Positions 1 to 9,307 of a DNA stretch of 64,000 nucleotides are shown here, piece by piece. The notes below the pieces were generated by a model that ran no database searches, was not told where the DNA came from, and was given only the letters and a program-made list of their open reading frames with translations. The stretch's first letter is position 1, and each line of letters begins with the position of its first letter. A program made the position numbers and the translations under genes. Source of the DNA: an uncultured Bacteroidia bacterium. GTDB taxonomy: Bacteria > Bacteroidota > Bacteroidia > Bacteroidales > F082. The DNA lies in NCBI GenBank assembly GCA_902799345.1, contig CADBZW010000019.1, forward strand, positions 25,132 through 89,131, written 5' to 3'.

Positions 1-2
1 AC

Positions 3-1061
3 ACGGCCTTCAGCATCGCCACCTTATTAAACGATAAGGCCATGCAGAGCGACATCTACCTGGAGATGGGTCGCGACTACTACCTGCCCGTGGGCAACTA
101 TCCCGAAGCCATGACTTGCGTTCGCCGCGCCTTGGAAGGCGAACTCGACGACAACAACACCGACATCGCCAACATGACGCTCGGCGTACTTTATTACTAC
201 ACAGACGATTACGCCACGGCGAAGACCCACCTCGAAGCCGCTCTCCGCAGCGAGAGGGCAGGGCTGAAGCAGTCGGTCTACCAGACGCTCTATGCCATCG
301 CCTACAACGAGGGCAACCTCGCGCAGGCCATGGAATACCAAGACCTGTTCACCGAGTGCATGATGCAGGCCGACAAGGAACACGCCTCCGACAACCTACA
401 ACGCCTCAAGGCCGAATACGAACTGAAGGCGCAGAAGAGCGAGATGGAGAGTCTGCTCCGCAACCGCAGTCTGAAGCTGTGGCTCATCATCGCCGCAACG
501 GTGATTGCACTGTTGGTCATCGTGCTGATTGTGAGGAAGAAGGTGAGCGACCATAAGTTGGCCGTGGAGCAGTTCCGCAGCCAGGTGGAGCGCGACCAAA
601 ACCGCATCCACGAGTTGGTAAGCGATATGGAAAACCTCATCCGCACCAACGACGACCTGCGCCGCGACCGTCAGACACTCTCGCAAAAAGACCTGCTGAT
701 GACAAGCAAGATCATGGGGCGCAACAAGGTCTACACCACAGCGCAAGGCCTTGGCGAGCAGGTGACCGCCGACACGATGAACTTCGCCCTCAGCGACGAC
801 GATTGGGCCGACTTCATCAGCCTTACCGACTTGGTGTACGACGGCTTCTCGCAGCGCCTCCTCGAACTCTATCCTAAACTCGGCAAGTGGGACGTGCGCA
901 TCTGTTGCCTCTCTAAGAACGGATTCTCCAACCAGGTGATTTCCATCCTCTTGGACACCCAAACTGAGTCGTACTACCGCCGCAAGACCCGCATCAAGCA
1001 AATGAAGATGAACCTTGCAGAGGACACACGGACTTTTGAGGAAATTGTGAATGCGGTTTAA
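3..1061 (+). CDS. TPR membrane regulator with C-terminal HTH-like domain (5' end outside window)
   Basis: The reading frame is open to the left edge, so the N-terminus is missing. The visible part has TPR-like helices (for example ALEGELDDNNTDIANMTLGVLYYY), one membrane helix at about 9/3-residue position 155-178 (LKLWLIIAATVIALLVIVLIV), a charged coiled coil after it, and a C-terminal domain (DWADFISLTDLVYDGFSQRL ... WDVRICCLSKNGFSNQVISI). That layout is typical of Bacteroidales TPR proteins with a C-terminal helix-turn-helix-like (DUF6377-type) region. The role is probably signal sensing linked to transcription, but no ligand or target can be inferred. The next gene is 240 bases downstream and unrelated in type. 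Confidence 0.7.
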   Translation, partial: TAFSIATLLNDKAMQSDIYLEMGRDYYLPVGNYPEAMTCVRRALEGELDDNNTDIANMTLGVLYYYTDDYATAKTHLEAALRSERAGLKQSVYQTLYAIAYNEGNLAQAMEYQDLFTECMMQADKEHASDNLQRLKAEYELKAQKSEMESLLRNRSLKLWLIIAATVIALLVIVLIVRKKVSDHKLAVEQFRSQVERDQNRIHELVSDMENLIRTNDDLRRDRQTLSQKDLLMTSKIMGRNKVYTTAQGLGEQVTADTMNFALSDDDWADFISLTDLVYDGFSQRLLELYPKLGKWDVRICCLSKNGFSNQVISILLDTQTESYYRRKTRIKQMKMNLAEDTRTFEEIVNAV

Positions 1062-1300
1062 TCACAAAACAAATAATATCTTATGAGAAACTACAGATTA
1101 CACAGATTTGACAGATATACGACGAGAAATTTGCAGGACGCAAGCGTCCAATTATTACAGATTTCCGCCTATGACAGTCTATCCGTATCAATCGGGAGCC
1201 TGCGACCCATAAATTCTACGGGAAGAAATCGGTACAATCTGTAAAATCTGTAGTTAAATAAAGTCGAAATCAAATAATTAACAATCAAATAATTAGATCT
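1062..1300. repeat. Intergenic region with CAGATT-type repeats and a small palindrome
   Basis: There is no gene here. The left part reads ACAGATTACACAGATTTGACAGAT and the right part AATCTGTAAAATCTGTAG, so the ends are roughly inverted copies. The same AATCTGTGTAATC wording recurs near 44910. A palindrome GGACGC-AA-GCGTCC lies at 1136-1149. No TAnnTTTG promoter box was found ahead of the next gene. Confidence 0.5.
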
Positions 1301-4300
1301 ATGAAAAAGTTAGTATCAACCCTCATCCTTTGCCTGGCTTGCTTCGGCGGCTTGAAGGCACAAAACTATTGGGAGTTCATCGACCATCCAGCCACCTCCT
1401 TGTTGGGTGTGGGACCCGATGGCAGCCTGTTTTTCAATGAAGGCAGCAGCGGCATCAGCCGTATGCAAATTCCAAACGGAGCTTGTACAACCGTGCTCGG
1501 ACCAGAGGCAGGCTACAATACGCATTGTTTCAGTGTGAGTCCTGAAGGAAGAATCTTCGTTTTTCATGATGACACACAGACCGTAATGTACTCCGACGAC
1601 AACGGCGACACTTGGCACCAAACCACTTCGCTTTCACCTAATTGCGCATTTCCCACTAAAGCAGGTTTGTATGCTGTATCCAATGACATTTTTGTCGTGT
1701 GGGCCAAAGAAGGGGAAATTCTCTATACCCTCGACGGAGGTGAGACGTGGAGTGGCTGTGTACTTGATTTTCTCGAAAACTCTGAATCCGTCAAAGACCT
1801 TATAGTCAATGAAAATGGAGATGTGTATGTCAGTGTATCCTATTACATTATGAATATCGTCGGCATTTATCATTCCACGTTGTCCGACATGCAAAACTGG
1901 GAACTCGTTGCCTTTGAAGGTGTTGACATAGAAGATATGGCCTTCGACCCCGAAGGCAATGTGGTGGCTTGCGGCTATAATGGCGATGGGAGCAGTGTTG
2001 GCTTCCAGCACATTCCTGGTTTTTACCTGTTTGCTGGCTCGAGTTTAGCCATTAGCGATGGCGGAGTGGTTTACACGCCTAATTTTGCAGGTCATTCGGC
2101 TGTGCTTTCCTATTCCCTCGACCATGGCGAGACGTTTGTCAGCGCAGGCGAGGACATCCCCCTTGTTGACATTGCTCCTGGCGATGGAAGCGGTTATCTT
2201 TTCAAAGGGTATGACAATTACCTGTATTTTGTCTCTGGAACTGAGTATTGGAAAAGCATCCCTAATGCCGACGAGATTCCCACATTCAACCCTTTGGTGG
2301 GCGTGAAGTTTTATGACGAAACCAGCCGTTTGTATTACATCATCACCAGCGGCAACACCGTGGAAGTGACCTATGACCAATGGCATTTCAACACTTACGT
2401 GGGCGACTATGTCGTGCCCGAAACGGTGACCTACGAGGGCGTTACCTATACCGTCACGGCCATTGGTGAGTTGGCCTTTGGCGGCTGCGAAGGCGAGCTG
2501 AACTCTGTGATTGTGCCTAATACTGTAACCACCATTGAAAGATCGGCGTTTGAGTCGAGCGCGAAACTGCGTACCGTTGTCCTGCCCAATTCCGTGGACA
2601 CCATCGCTCCGCGAACCTTTGCTAACTGCCCCAAACTGTCTTCGGTACGGCTTCCCGACGGCATCACCTATATCCCGAATTTCATGTTCGAGCGCTGCGA
2701 GAGCCTCACTTCGTTCACGATACCGCCCACGGTGACGCACATCGGCGAAAGTGCTTTTAATAATTCGGGCATCGTCATCAACAGCATTCCCGAAAATGTG
2801 ACCTCCATCGGAAACAACGCCTTCTATTACTGCGAAGGCATCACCTCGATGGTAATACCCAACACGGTGACATCATTGGGATGGGGCGTGTTTTGCTTTT
2901 GCAGGGAATTGCAATCCATCCAGCTGCCCGACAACCTTGAGGCGATTCCCGCCACGTTCTTGAAGAATTGTTTCGCCTTAAGTTCCATCACCATTCCTGA
3001 GTCGGTGACTTCGATAGGGGAGGAGGCGTTTTCGGGGTGTACGCATCTGACTTCGGTGGTGATTCCCGAAGCCGTCACTTCAATGGGCAATGGCGTTTTC
3101 CAGAATTGCTATAACTTGGCCTCCATCGACATGCCCGAAACCTTGGATTATCTTGGTGAAAAGGCGTTCCGTAAGTGCGAACGATTGACGAGCATCACCC
3201 TTCCCCGAAATTTGACCAAAGTATGCAATGAGGTGTTTGAAGGATGCTCTGCCTTGCATCAAATCGAAATTCCCGAATCGGTGACCTCGATTGGAAACAG
3301 GGCTTTTGTAGATTGTAATTTGGAAGAAGTTGTAATTCCTAACCAAGTGGATTCCATCGGGTTGAATGCGTTTGATGGCTGTCAAGGTCTGTCGCATGTG
3401 GTGTTAGGCACATCGGTCTCTTATCTTGGTGAGTACGCATTGAATACAGTGGAAAGTGTGGGCGATTCTCTCATCGTAGAATGCCTCGGCACTACGCCGC
3501 CACGATGCGGCTACACCACTTTCCCCGATGCTGCGCTACAAGGCAAGATGATTGTCCCATGCGGCTATGAGGATATCTATCGCGAGGCTTTGGGCGAGTA
3601 TTGGGCGAGCGGCAACTTTGAGGAAGACTGCGACTTTGCCGGTTTGGAATGGTACTACGAAATCTTGAACGAAAACGGTAGTATCACTTACCAGCATCTG
3701 GAATATACTGCTGACACGACCATCAACCATAAGGAAGTGCAAATTATCATCCGCACGAACACCTTATATGATAAGGGCGAGCACAGCGAGGTGACGCGAG
3801 AATATGTCTATGGTGAAGACGGCATAATCTATTGGTGGAACAAGGATTTGCAGGACTTTACGGTGCTATACGACTACAACGCCGAAGCCGGCGACGAATG
3901 GGAAATCAAGGTGGGTACACAACGTATCACCATGCATGTGGATGCCGTGGAGCAATACGAATATGAGAACCAACAATTCAGGCTGTTGCAGGTGCGCGAT
4001 GCAGACGATCTCTTCAGCGGCACCATCGTGTGTGGCGTTGGCCACTTGACCAGTTTCTTCCCCGAAAAACTGATGAACCGTGGCAAGAACTACCGCGTGG
4101 AAGGTATGCGCTGCTACTGGCGCGAAGGCGAATTGTTCTTCAAATACGGCGAAGAAGATTGCGATGCCGTTTACAAGGTTTATCACAACGGCCTCGATGA
4201 TCATGAGGATGATGTGTTTGCGGTTTATCCCAACCCGACCAATGGCGTTCTCGTTGTAGAGACGGTGTGCACACCGTCTCTACCAGCAGCAATCTACCGT

Positions 4301-4438
4301 ATCACCAACCTGATTGGCCAAACCCTAATGTCAGGCCAAATCACCTCCGAAACCCAACAAATTGATGTTTCCAATTTGCAAAAGGGAATGTATTTCATTA
4401 CCTTTGCAGGCGAAACACGAAAATTTGTGGTGCGTTAA
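1301..4438 (+). CDS. T9SS-secreted BspA-like leucine-rich repeat protein
   Basis: 1045-residue secreted protein. A signal peptide (1-20, ending GGLKAQ) is followed by a region with BNR/sortilin-like turns (DDNGDTWHQT, LDGGETWSG, LDHGETFVS) to about residue 330. About twenty LRR_5 (BspA/Treponema pallidum type) repeats follow, such as CEGITSMVIPNTVTSLG, between about 340 and 760. A WYYEI...EWEIKVG module (about 780-970) comes next, then a T9SS type A C-terminal domain (YPNPTNGV ... GMYFITFAGETRKFVVR). It is probably anchored on the cell surface and may act in adhesion. The last 265 residues are closely shared with the next gene. A 28-bp palindrome lies in frame inside the C-terminal domain at 4256-4283. 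Confidence 0.85.
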   Translation: MKKLVSTLILCLACFGGLKAQNYWEFIDHPATSLLGVGPDGSLFFNEGSSGISRMQIPNGACTTVLGPEAGYNTHCFSVSPEGRIFVFHDDTQTVMYSDDNGDTWHQTTSLSPNCAFPTKAGLYAVSNDIFVVWAKEGEILYTLDGGETWSGCVLDFLENSESVKDLIVNENGDVYVSVSYYIMNIVGIYHSTLSDMQNWELVAFEGVDIEDMAFDPEGNVVACGYNGDGSSVGFQHIPGFYLFAGSSLAISDGGVVYTPNFAGHSAVLSYSLDHGETFVSAGEDIPLVDIAPGDGSGYLFKGYDNYLYFVSGTEYWKSIPNADEIPTFNPLVGVKFYDETSRLYYIITSGNTVEVTYDQWHFNTYVGDYVVPETVTYEGVTYTVTAIGELAFGGCEGELNSVIVPNTVTTIERSAFESSAKLRTVVLPNSVDTIAPRTFANCPKLSSVRLPDGITYIPNFMFERCESLTSFTIPPTVTHIGESAFNNSGIVINSIPENVTSIGNNAFYYCEGITSMVIPNTVTSLGWGVFCFCRELQSIQLPDNLEAIPATFLKNCFALSSITIPESVTSIGEEAFSGCTHLTSVVIPEAVTSMGNGVFQNCYNLASIDMPETLDYLGEKAFRKCERLTSITLPRNLTKVCNEVFEGCSALHQIEIPESVTSIGNRAFVDCNLEEVVIPNQVDSIGLNAFDGCQGLSHVVLGTSVSYLGEYALNTVESVGDSLIVECLGTTPPRCGYTTFPDAALQGKMIVPCGYEDIYREALGEYWASGNFEEDCDFAGLEWYYEILNENGSITYQHLEYTADTTINHKEVQIIIRTNTLYDKGEHSEVTREYVYGEDGIIYWWNKDLQDFTVLYDYNAEAGDEWEIKVGTQRITMHVDAVEQYEYENQQFRLLQVRDADDLFSGTIVCGVGHLTSFFPEKLMNRGKNYRVEGMRCYWREGELFFKYGEEDCDAVYKVYHNGLDDHEDDVFAVYPNPTNGVLVVETVCTPSLPAAIYRITNLIGQTLMSGQITSETQQIDVSNLQKGMYFITFAGETRKFVVR
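4256..4283. repeat. 28-bp perfect palindrome inside a coding region (copy 1)
   Basis: GTAGAGACG, core GTGTGCACAC, CGTCTCTAC. It is read in frame as VETVCTPSL within the T9SS C-terminal domain. Other members of the family lie at 7583, 32726, 53191 and 59489. Confidence 0.9.
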
Positions 4439-4447
4439 TCGCGGTCC

Positions 4448-4519
4448 TGTAGGGCTGTCGTATTACGGCAGCCGCGCATGGTAAACCCAAGGCGGCTGCC
4501 ACGGTGTGACAGCCCTACA
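4448..4519. repeat. Nested inverted repeat after LRR gene (TGTAGGGCTGTC family, copy 1)
   Basis: Outer arms are TGTAGGGCTGTC (4448-4459) and GACAGCCCTACA (4508-4519). Inner arms are GGCAGCCGC (4467-4475) and GCGGCTGCC (4492-4500). It could fold as a cruciform or an mRNA 3' hairpin. An identical copy follows the next gene at 7775, and a half copy lies at 16923. Confidence 0.85.
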
Positions 4520-4564
4520 ACAGACCGAAACGAATAGATAAATAACAATCAAAAACATACGACA

Positions 4565-7500
4565 ATGAAAAAACTAGTTTTAACCTTAGCAATCCTGCTC
4601 GCCTTTGCGTTCAATGGCATGACGCAGCAAAGCAGTTTCGCTCCTCAAGGCGCGGAGTGGTATTTCAATGTCGCTTCCTTTATGGGCAGCCCAACCACTT
4701 ATTTCCACATGGAGGTATTGGACGATACGATTATCCAAGGCCACACCTGTAGCGTCATCTCGCCGCAGTATGGGGGTGGCAATGGCGACAAACAGTTTGT
4801 CTATGAAGACAACGGCGTGGTGTATTGGTATAACCAGACTATTCAAAATTTTACGACACTATATGACTTCAATGCTGAGGCAGGTGAATCGTGGTATTGC
4901 GACATCGATTCCTGCTCTTTTGAGTGTCAGGTGCAGTCTGTTGAAGAGGTTGCTTTGGAAGGCCGTACTTATCGTGTTCAAACCGTTATACCCTTAATTG
5001 GTGACAACAACTATAGTGCTGAGGTGTTTTTCTTTGGAGGGGGACGCATCATCGAAGGCATTGGAGCAGTAGGTTTGTTCCCTAATTCTTGGGCATGCTC
5101 TAATGAATTTGTGTGTGGGGCGTATCTCGATTATTTGCGCTGTTATCTCGTTGACGGCGAGATGGTGTTGCACCTTGGTGCATACGATTGTGATGAACAA
5201 GGCTATTGCTGGGACGGCACTGTGGCTGAATCCTACGGAGGTGGCGACGGTACCGAAGAGAACCCATATCAGATTTATACTTCAAATCAGTTGGCTTTAC
5301 TCGCCCAGCAAACCAACAATGGCACAGGTGGCGATGCCTATTACAAGATTATGGAGAATATCAATCTGGCCAATTGTGATGGCGGTATTCAGCAATGGAT
5401 TTCCATAGGGACACCCGAACATCCTTTCACGGGACATTTTGATGGCTGGGGCGATGCCAAAACCATTTTGAATTTGCATCAAACCATCACTGACGGTGAT
5501 GCACAGCCTGTGGGTGGTCTCTTCGGCTGCACCAACGGTGCCGAAATCAACAATGTCCATTTAGCGCAGTGTTATGTCAGCGGAAATGGAAAATATGTGG
5601 GCACCCTTGTGGGTTATGCTGGCTTGACCAACATTTCTAATTGCAGTATTTATGACGGACGCGCCTCAACTGACAAACAATATGGTATTGCGGGTGGTTT
5701 GGTAGGCTTGGCGGGCTACACTTACGGAGAACAGGGAGCGAGCGATCAGACATACTCCATCACGGCGTGTCAAGTGCAAGAGGCTGTGAAGGTGGAAGCC
5801 CATATTGCTGGTGGCGTTGTGGGCCAGATTAACGATTTGCGTGCGAAAGCACAATATGTGATGGATGGTTGCGTGATGAGTGGCTTGGCCGATAGTTTTT
5901 GTGTTCATGGAGGTTCTTCAACTGGTGGTATAGTTGGGATAATGTGGTGGGCGACGATATTGCGCTGCACTAACAATCAAAAAGTTGTTGGAGGTCTTTC
6001 ACCTGGTGGTGGAGGTGTCGGCGGTATTGTAGGAATGGTTGGCTATGGCAGTGTTGAGGAATGTATCAACAATGAAACAGGACAGATTAGTAGTGTCGAA
6101 GGCTTTAAAGGTGTTCATGTTGGTGGAATTATCGGTATTATTCATAGTAGCGTCGAGAGTAGGGCAAGTGATATAAGAGGTTGTCAGAACTTTGCCGATT
6201 TGTCTGGCACTGGTTGTTGTGGCGGCATTGTTGGTGGTTATCATTTGAATCATTCAGGTACGCCTTCTTTTGTACAACAATGTAATAATTATTCAAGGGT
6301 GACATGTCATCGTCCTGCAAACGCTATTGGCGTTGAAAGTGTTGGCGGCATTGTTGGCCATGTTGGGCAGGGCTTTGGAAATCTTTGTATCGTTGAATGT
6401 AGCAATTTCGGTGATATGGTGATGGAGAGTGAGGAGCAAGGAGATGCTGGCGGCATTTTAGGTTCAAGAGAAGCGGGCAATATATACATTGTGAATGTGT
6501 TCAACAGAGGAACAGTGAGTGCTCCCAAATATGCAGGCGGCATTATTGGCGGTGCTGAGAATATAGGTAACTGCGTCATCCAGAATGTGTATAATGCAGG
6601 CGAGGTGATTACCAGAGAAGAAATCAAAGGAGCCATCGCTTATAATCAGCAAGAAACAGACCATTTCAGCGATTGCTATTGGTTGGGCCATCTTGAAAAC
6701 CATGACGGCGTAAGCCAAGGTGAACCGTTGCAACATTCCTGTGCTTTCTGGCCTACCACTTATTTTGGTGAATGGAGTCTCGACAGCCTGCAATTCGGAC
6801 ACGATTTGGTAGAGGCTTTGAATACAGGCGCTGAAGCCTTGGTGGAGCAATATCCTACGGTACTTGCCATGGTTCACCGTTGGGATTATGACAATGACCA
6901 TAATAACGACGGCTTCCCCGTCTTTACTGGAGTTGAAGTTGGTTATCCCTTTGGTGAAACGGAATGGTACTACGAAATCGAGAACGAGAACGGCAGCATC
7001 ACTTATCAGCATCTGGAATATGCCGCCGACACGACCATCAACCATAAGGAAGTGGTTGTCATTATTCGAACCAACACGCTTTATGACAAGGGTGAACATC
7101 AGGAAGTCACTCGTGAATACCTTTATGAAGAAGACGGTGTGGTGTATTGGTGGAACAAGGATTTGCAGGAATTCACGACGCTCTACAATTTTGGCGCCGA
7201 GGAAGGCGACGAATGGGAAATCAAGGTGGGGATGGAAAGCATTCTTATGCATGTGGGTACTGTGGAGTATCAAGAATATGAAGGGAGTCTGTATAAAATG
7301 CTGATTGTGAGCGATGACCAAGATCTCTTCAGCGGTACCATCGTGTGTGGCATTGGCCACCTGACCAGTTTCTTCCCCGAAAAACTGATGACACGCGGCA
7401 AGGACTACCGTGTGGAAGGCATGCGCTGCTTCTGGCGCAACGGCGAATTGTTCTTCAAATATGGAGAAAGGGATTGCGACGAGGTGTATCAGGAAATCCA

Positions 7501-7765
7501 TAACGGCATCGAGGAAGACGGCCCTTCGACAGGCTCAGGGACCTTAACCATTTATCCCAACCCGACCAACGGCGTCCTCTTTGTAGAGACGGTGTGCACA
7601 CCGTCTCTACCAGCAGCAATCTACCGCATCACCAACCTGATGGGCCAAACCCTAATGACGGGCCAAACCACCTCCGAAACCGAACAAATCAACGTGTCCG
7701 GCCTGCCCGATGGGATGTATTTCATCACCGTGGGCGACACGACGCGGAAATTTGTGGTGCGTTAA
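4565..7765 (+). CDS. T9SS-secreted protein with GLUG-like repeats
   Basis: 1066 residues. The signal peptide (1-20) is followed by a first WYFNV...NFTTLYDFNAEAGESW module (about 27-215). Glycine-rich repeats of the GLUG type follow (GGLFGCTNGAEINNV, GGIVGIMWWATILRC, GGIIGIIHSS) from about 216 to 780. A second copy of the module (WYYEIENENGSITYQHLEY, about 797-990) and a T9SS C-terminal domain complete it. It is probably a surface adhesin or an extracellular repeat protein. The module therefore occurs three times in two adjacent genes. Two dispersed repeat elements are translated near the end: PSTGSG (7523-7543) and VETVCTPSL (7583-7610). The gene starts 126 bases after its paralogue and was probably formed by tandem duplication. 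Confidence 0.82.
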   Translation: MKKLVLTLAILLAFAFNGMTQQSSFAPQGAEWYFNVASFMGSPTTYFHMEVLDDTIIQGHTCSVISPQYGGGNGDKQFVYEDNGVVYWYNQTIQNFTTLYDFNAEAGESWYCDIDSCSFECQVQSVEEVALEGRTYRVQTVIPLIGDNNYSAEVFFFGGGRIIEGIGAVGLFPNSWACSNEFVCGAYLDYLRCYLVDGEMVLHLGAYDCDEQGYCWDGTVAESYGGGDGTEENPYQIYTSNQLALLAQQTNNGTGGDAYYKIMENINLANCDGGIQQWISIGTPEHPFTGHFDGWGDAKTILNLHQTITDGDAQPVGGLFGCTNGAEINNVHLAQCYVSGNGKYVGTLVGYAGLTNISNCSIYDGRASTDKQYGIAGGLVGLAGYTYGEQGASDQTYSITACQVQEAVKVEAHIAGGVVGQINDLRAKAQYVMDGCVMSGLADSFCVHGGSSTGGIVGIMWWATILRCTNNQKVVGGLSPGGGGVGGIVGMVGYGSVEECINNETGQISSVEGFKGVHVGGIIGIIHSSVESRASDIRGCQNFADLSGTGCCGGIVGGYHLNHSGTPSFVQQCNNYSRVTCHRPANAIGVESVGGIVGHVGQGFGNLCIVECSNFGDMVMESEEQGDAGGILGSREAGNIYIVNVFNRGTVSAPKYAGGIIGGAENIGNCVIQNVYNAGEVITREEIKGAIAYNQQETDHFSDCYWLGHLENHDGVSQGEPLQHSCAFWPTTYFGEWSLDSLQFGHDLVEALNTGAEALVEQYPTVLAMVHRWDYDNDHNNDGFPVFTGVEVGYPFGETEWYYEIENENGSITYQHLEYAADTTINHKEVVVIIRTNTLYDKGEHQEVTREYLYEEDGVVYWWNKDLQEFTTLYNFGAEEGDEWEIKVGMESILMHVGTVEYQEYEGSLYKMLIVSDDQDLFSGTIVCGIGHLTSFFPEKLMTRGKDYRVEGMRCFWRNGELFFKYGERDCDEVYQEIHNGIEEDGPSTGSGTLTIYPNPTNGVLFVETVCTPSLPAAIYRITNLMGQTLMTGQTTSETEQINVSGLPDGMYFITVGDTTRKFVVR
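7523..7543 (+). repeat. TTCGACAGGCTCAGG element translated as PSTGSG (copy in GLUG gene)
   Basis: The element starts CCTTCGACAGGCTC and ends AGGGACC. It sits in the linker just before the T9SS C-terminal domain. Related copies lie at 48590 (coding) and at 14293, 38405 and 62050 (intergenic). Confidence 0.8.
7583..7610. repeat. 28-bp perfect palindrome inside a coding region (copy 2)
   Basis: Same sequence as the copy at 4256, in the same codon phase and at the same place in the C-terminal domain. Confidence 0.9.
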
Positions 7766-7774
7766 TCGCGGTCC

Positions 7775-7846
7775 TGTAGGGCTGTCGTATTACGGCAGCC
7801 GCGCATGGTAAACCCAAGGCGGCTGCCACGGTGTGACAGCCCTACA
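7775..7846. repeat. Nested inverted repeat after GLUG gene (TGTAGGGCTGTC family, copy 2)
   Basis: Identical to the repeat at 4448-4519. The identity begins before it, in the last codons of both genes (AAATTTGTGGTGCGTTAATC), so roughly 95 bases are shared. This supports a segmental duplication of gene end plus 3' flank. Confidence 0.85.
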
Positions 7847-7897
7847 TACAGACCGAAACGAAATAACAAATTGATAAACTGTTAAAAATCAGATAAA

Positions 7898-8614
7898 ATG
7901 AAGAAATTGAATTTGTTATGGGCTGTTTTGCTGCTGCTTACGGCTTGCGGCAAGGATCTGTTGCCCACCGATGTCGTCGCAACCCATTCGCGCGACAACG
8001 ATGGAAGCATTTATATCCAAGTGGCCTACGGCGACGGCACCGAGCAGTATTTCAAGGTGCTTTCCGAAAACACCGCTGAGGTGGTAGGCGTCACGGAATA
8101 CTTCGGCGGCATTGAGCCTCCCATCGACTTTGGCGGCACGGAAGTGGTCATCCCTTCCGAAATCTCCCACGACGGACAAACCTATACCATTGTGGGCATC
8201 GGTAGCTATGCGTTCTATGACCGTCAAGAGTTGCGCTCGGTGGAGATTCCCGGCACCGTGCAATATGTGGGTGCTCGCGCTTTCGACTTCTGCCTCAAAC
8301 TCAAGACCATCAAACTGCCTGACGGCGTGAACCGAATCGGTAAAATGGCTTTCAGGAGTTGCGTTGAACTGACCACCGTGGAATTAGGCTCAGGACTTAC
8401 GGGCCTCTACTACGATGCTTTCGATGATTGTCGAGGACTTGCCACATTGGTTTGCCATGCGCCAACCCCTCCGGAAATCCTCGTTGATGTGCCAAATCCA
8501 AGTTTTTTATGGAATTGTCCCATCAACGAAATCAAGGTCCCTGCCGAGAGCGTGGAGGCTTACAAAACAGGCTACCTTTGGAACGAATTATCGGATAGGA
8601 TTGTGGCTTTGTAA
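7898..8614 (+). CDS. BspA-like LRR lipoprotein
   Basis: 238 residues. The N-terminus MKKLNLLWAVLLLLTACGKD has a lipobox (LTAC), so the protein should be lipidated at Cys17 and held in an outer or inner membrane. After a short linker come several LRR_5 repeats (IVGIGSYAFYDRQELRSVEI, YVGARAFDFCLKLKTIKLPD, RIGKMAFRSCVELTTVELG). It belongs to the same repeat family as the large LRR gene at 1301, but has no T9SS domain. It probably forms an operon with the next lipoprotein, 32 bases downstream. Specific role unknown. Confidence 0.78.
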   Translation: MKKLNLLWAVLLLLTACGKDLLPTDVVATHSRDNDGSIYIQVAYGDGTEQYFKVLSENTAEVVGVTEYFGGIEPPIDFGGTEVVIPSEISHDGQTYTIVGIGSYAFYDRQELRSVEIPGTVQYVGARAFDFCLKLKTIKLPDGVNRIGKMAFRSCVELTTVELGSGLTGLYYDAFDDCRGLATLVCHAPTPPEILVDVPNPSFLWNCPINEIKVPAESVEAYKTGYLWNELSDRIVAL

Positions 8615-8646
8615 CCAATTGATTATCAACTCAAAATTTAAATGTT

Positions 8647-9180
8647 ATGAAAACTATTGCAAAATCAGTGTTCTTGCTCTTGGTCGTGGTTTCTTTCGCG
8701 TCCTGCAAGAAAGACCCGCTTTACCTGTTTGACCCCGCACAGAATGAGATGGTCTTTGGCACCTACAAACAAGAGATGAATGTGGCTTACGCTGAATACG
8801 AAGACTATTTCAACATTAGTGCAGAATCCAAAGGTGGATTTATCACCCCGACGTTTATCTTCCGTTTTCGGAATGTTCCTTACGAAGTGGTGGGCCAAAC
8901 CATCCGTTTGGACGAAATGTCGGATTATACCTTGTCGTTTGAGCTTTTGGGCGAGGTGTCGTGGTTCACTTCTCCGGAGAAGGTCTGTGGCAAGATTTGG
9001 AATTGGGATGATCAGCTTGAACAAAACGTGGCTACCGACTATCCCGACAAATCGCCGTTCAGCAGCGGCTGGATGAAATTTGAGGAGGACGAAACGGGTC
9101 TCACCTTCACTCTTCACGGCGTGATGAGAAACGGCTACACTCTTCGGACGAAGCTGTTTTTCCCTGCTGAGGAGAAATAA
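8647..9180 (+). CDS. Lipoprotein of unknown function (DUF4984/DUF-type, small)
   Basis: 177 residues. The signal sequence ends in a lipobox (SFASCKKD), giving a lipidated Cys at about residue 19. The mature part is rich in beta-type patterns with aromatic residues (TPTFIFRFRNVPYEVVGQ, GLTFTLHGVMRNGYTLRTKL). That fits the small calycin or beta-sandwich lipoproteins common in Bacteroidales, but no family can be named with confidence. It follows the LRR lipoprotein closely and is followed by a strong terminator. Confidence 0.65.
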   Translation: MKTIAKSVFLLLVVVSFASCKKDPLYLFDPAQNEMVFGTYKQEMNVAYAEYEDYFNISAESKGGFITPTFIFRFRNVPYEVVGQTIRLDEMSDYTLSFELLGEVSWFTSPEKVCGKIWNWDDQLEQNVATDYPDKSPFSSGWMKFEEDETGLTFTLHGVMRNGYTLRTKLFFPAEEK

Positions 9181-9198
9181 TCGACGGATTGGTTTCCA

Positions 9199-9233
9199 AA
9201 AAACGCCCGAGAAGCGATTCTTGGGCGTTTTTT
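9199..9233 (+). terminator. Rho-independent terminator after lipoprotein pair
   Basis: Stem AACGCCCGAGAA / TTCTTGGGCGTT (one G-T pair) with a 3-4-nt loop, followed by a run of T. It ends the 7898-9180 unit. Confidence 0.85.
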
Positions 9234-9246
9234 ATGATGCTTTTTT

Positions 9247-9301
9247 CTACAGAAACGTGCCAAATCTATCAAATTTTTGAAGATTTGGCACGTTTCTGTA
9301 G
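9247..9301. repeat. 21-bp-arm hairpin repeat, downstream copy flanking ATPase gene
   Basis: Arms CTACAGAAACGTGCCAAATC(T) at 9247-9267 and its exact reverse complement at 9281-9301, with a 13-nt loop that can itself pair (TCAAA/TTTGA). It ends 6 bases before the ATPase stop codon. A second copy in the same orientation lies on the other side of the gene at 10770. Confidence 0.9.
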
Positions 9302-9307
9302 GATATT

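Noticed and set aside
1301-9180. Polysaccharide utilisation locus
   Set aside because: No SusC/SusD pair or sulfatase is present near the GH97 gene or these secreted proteins.
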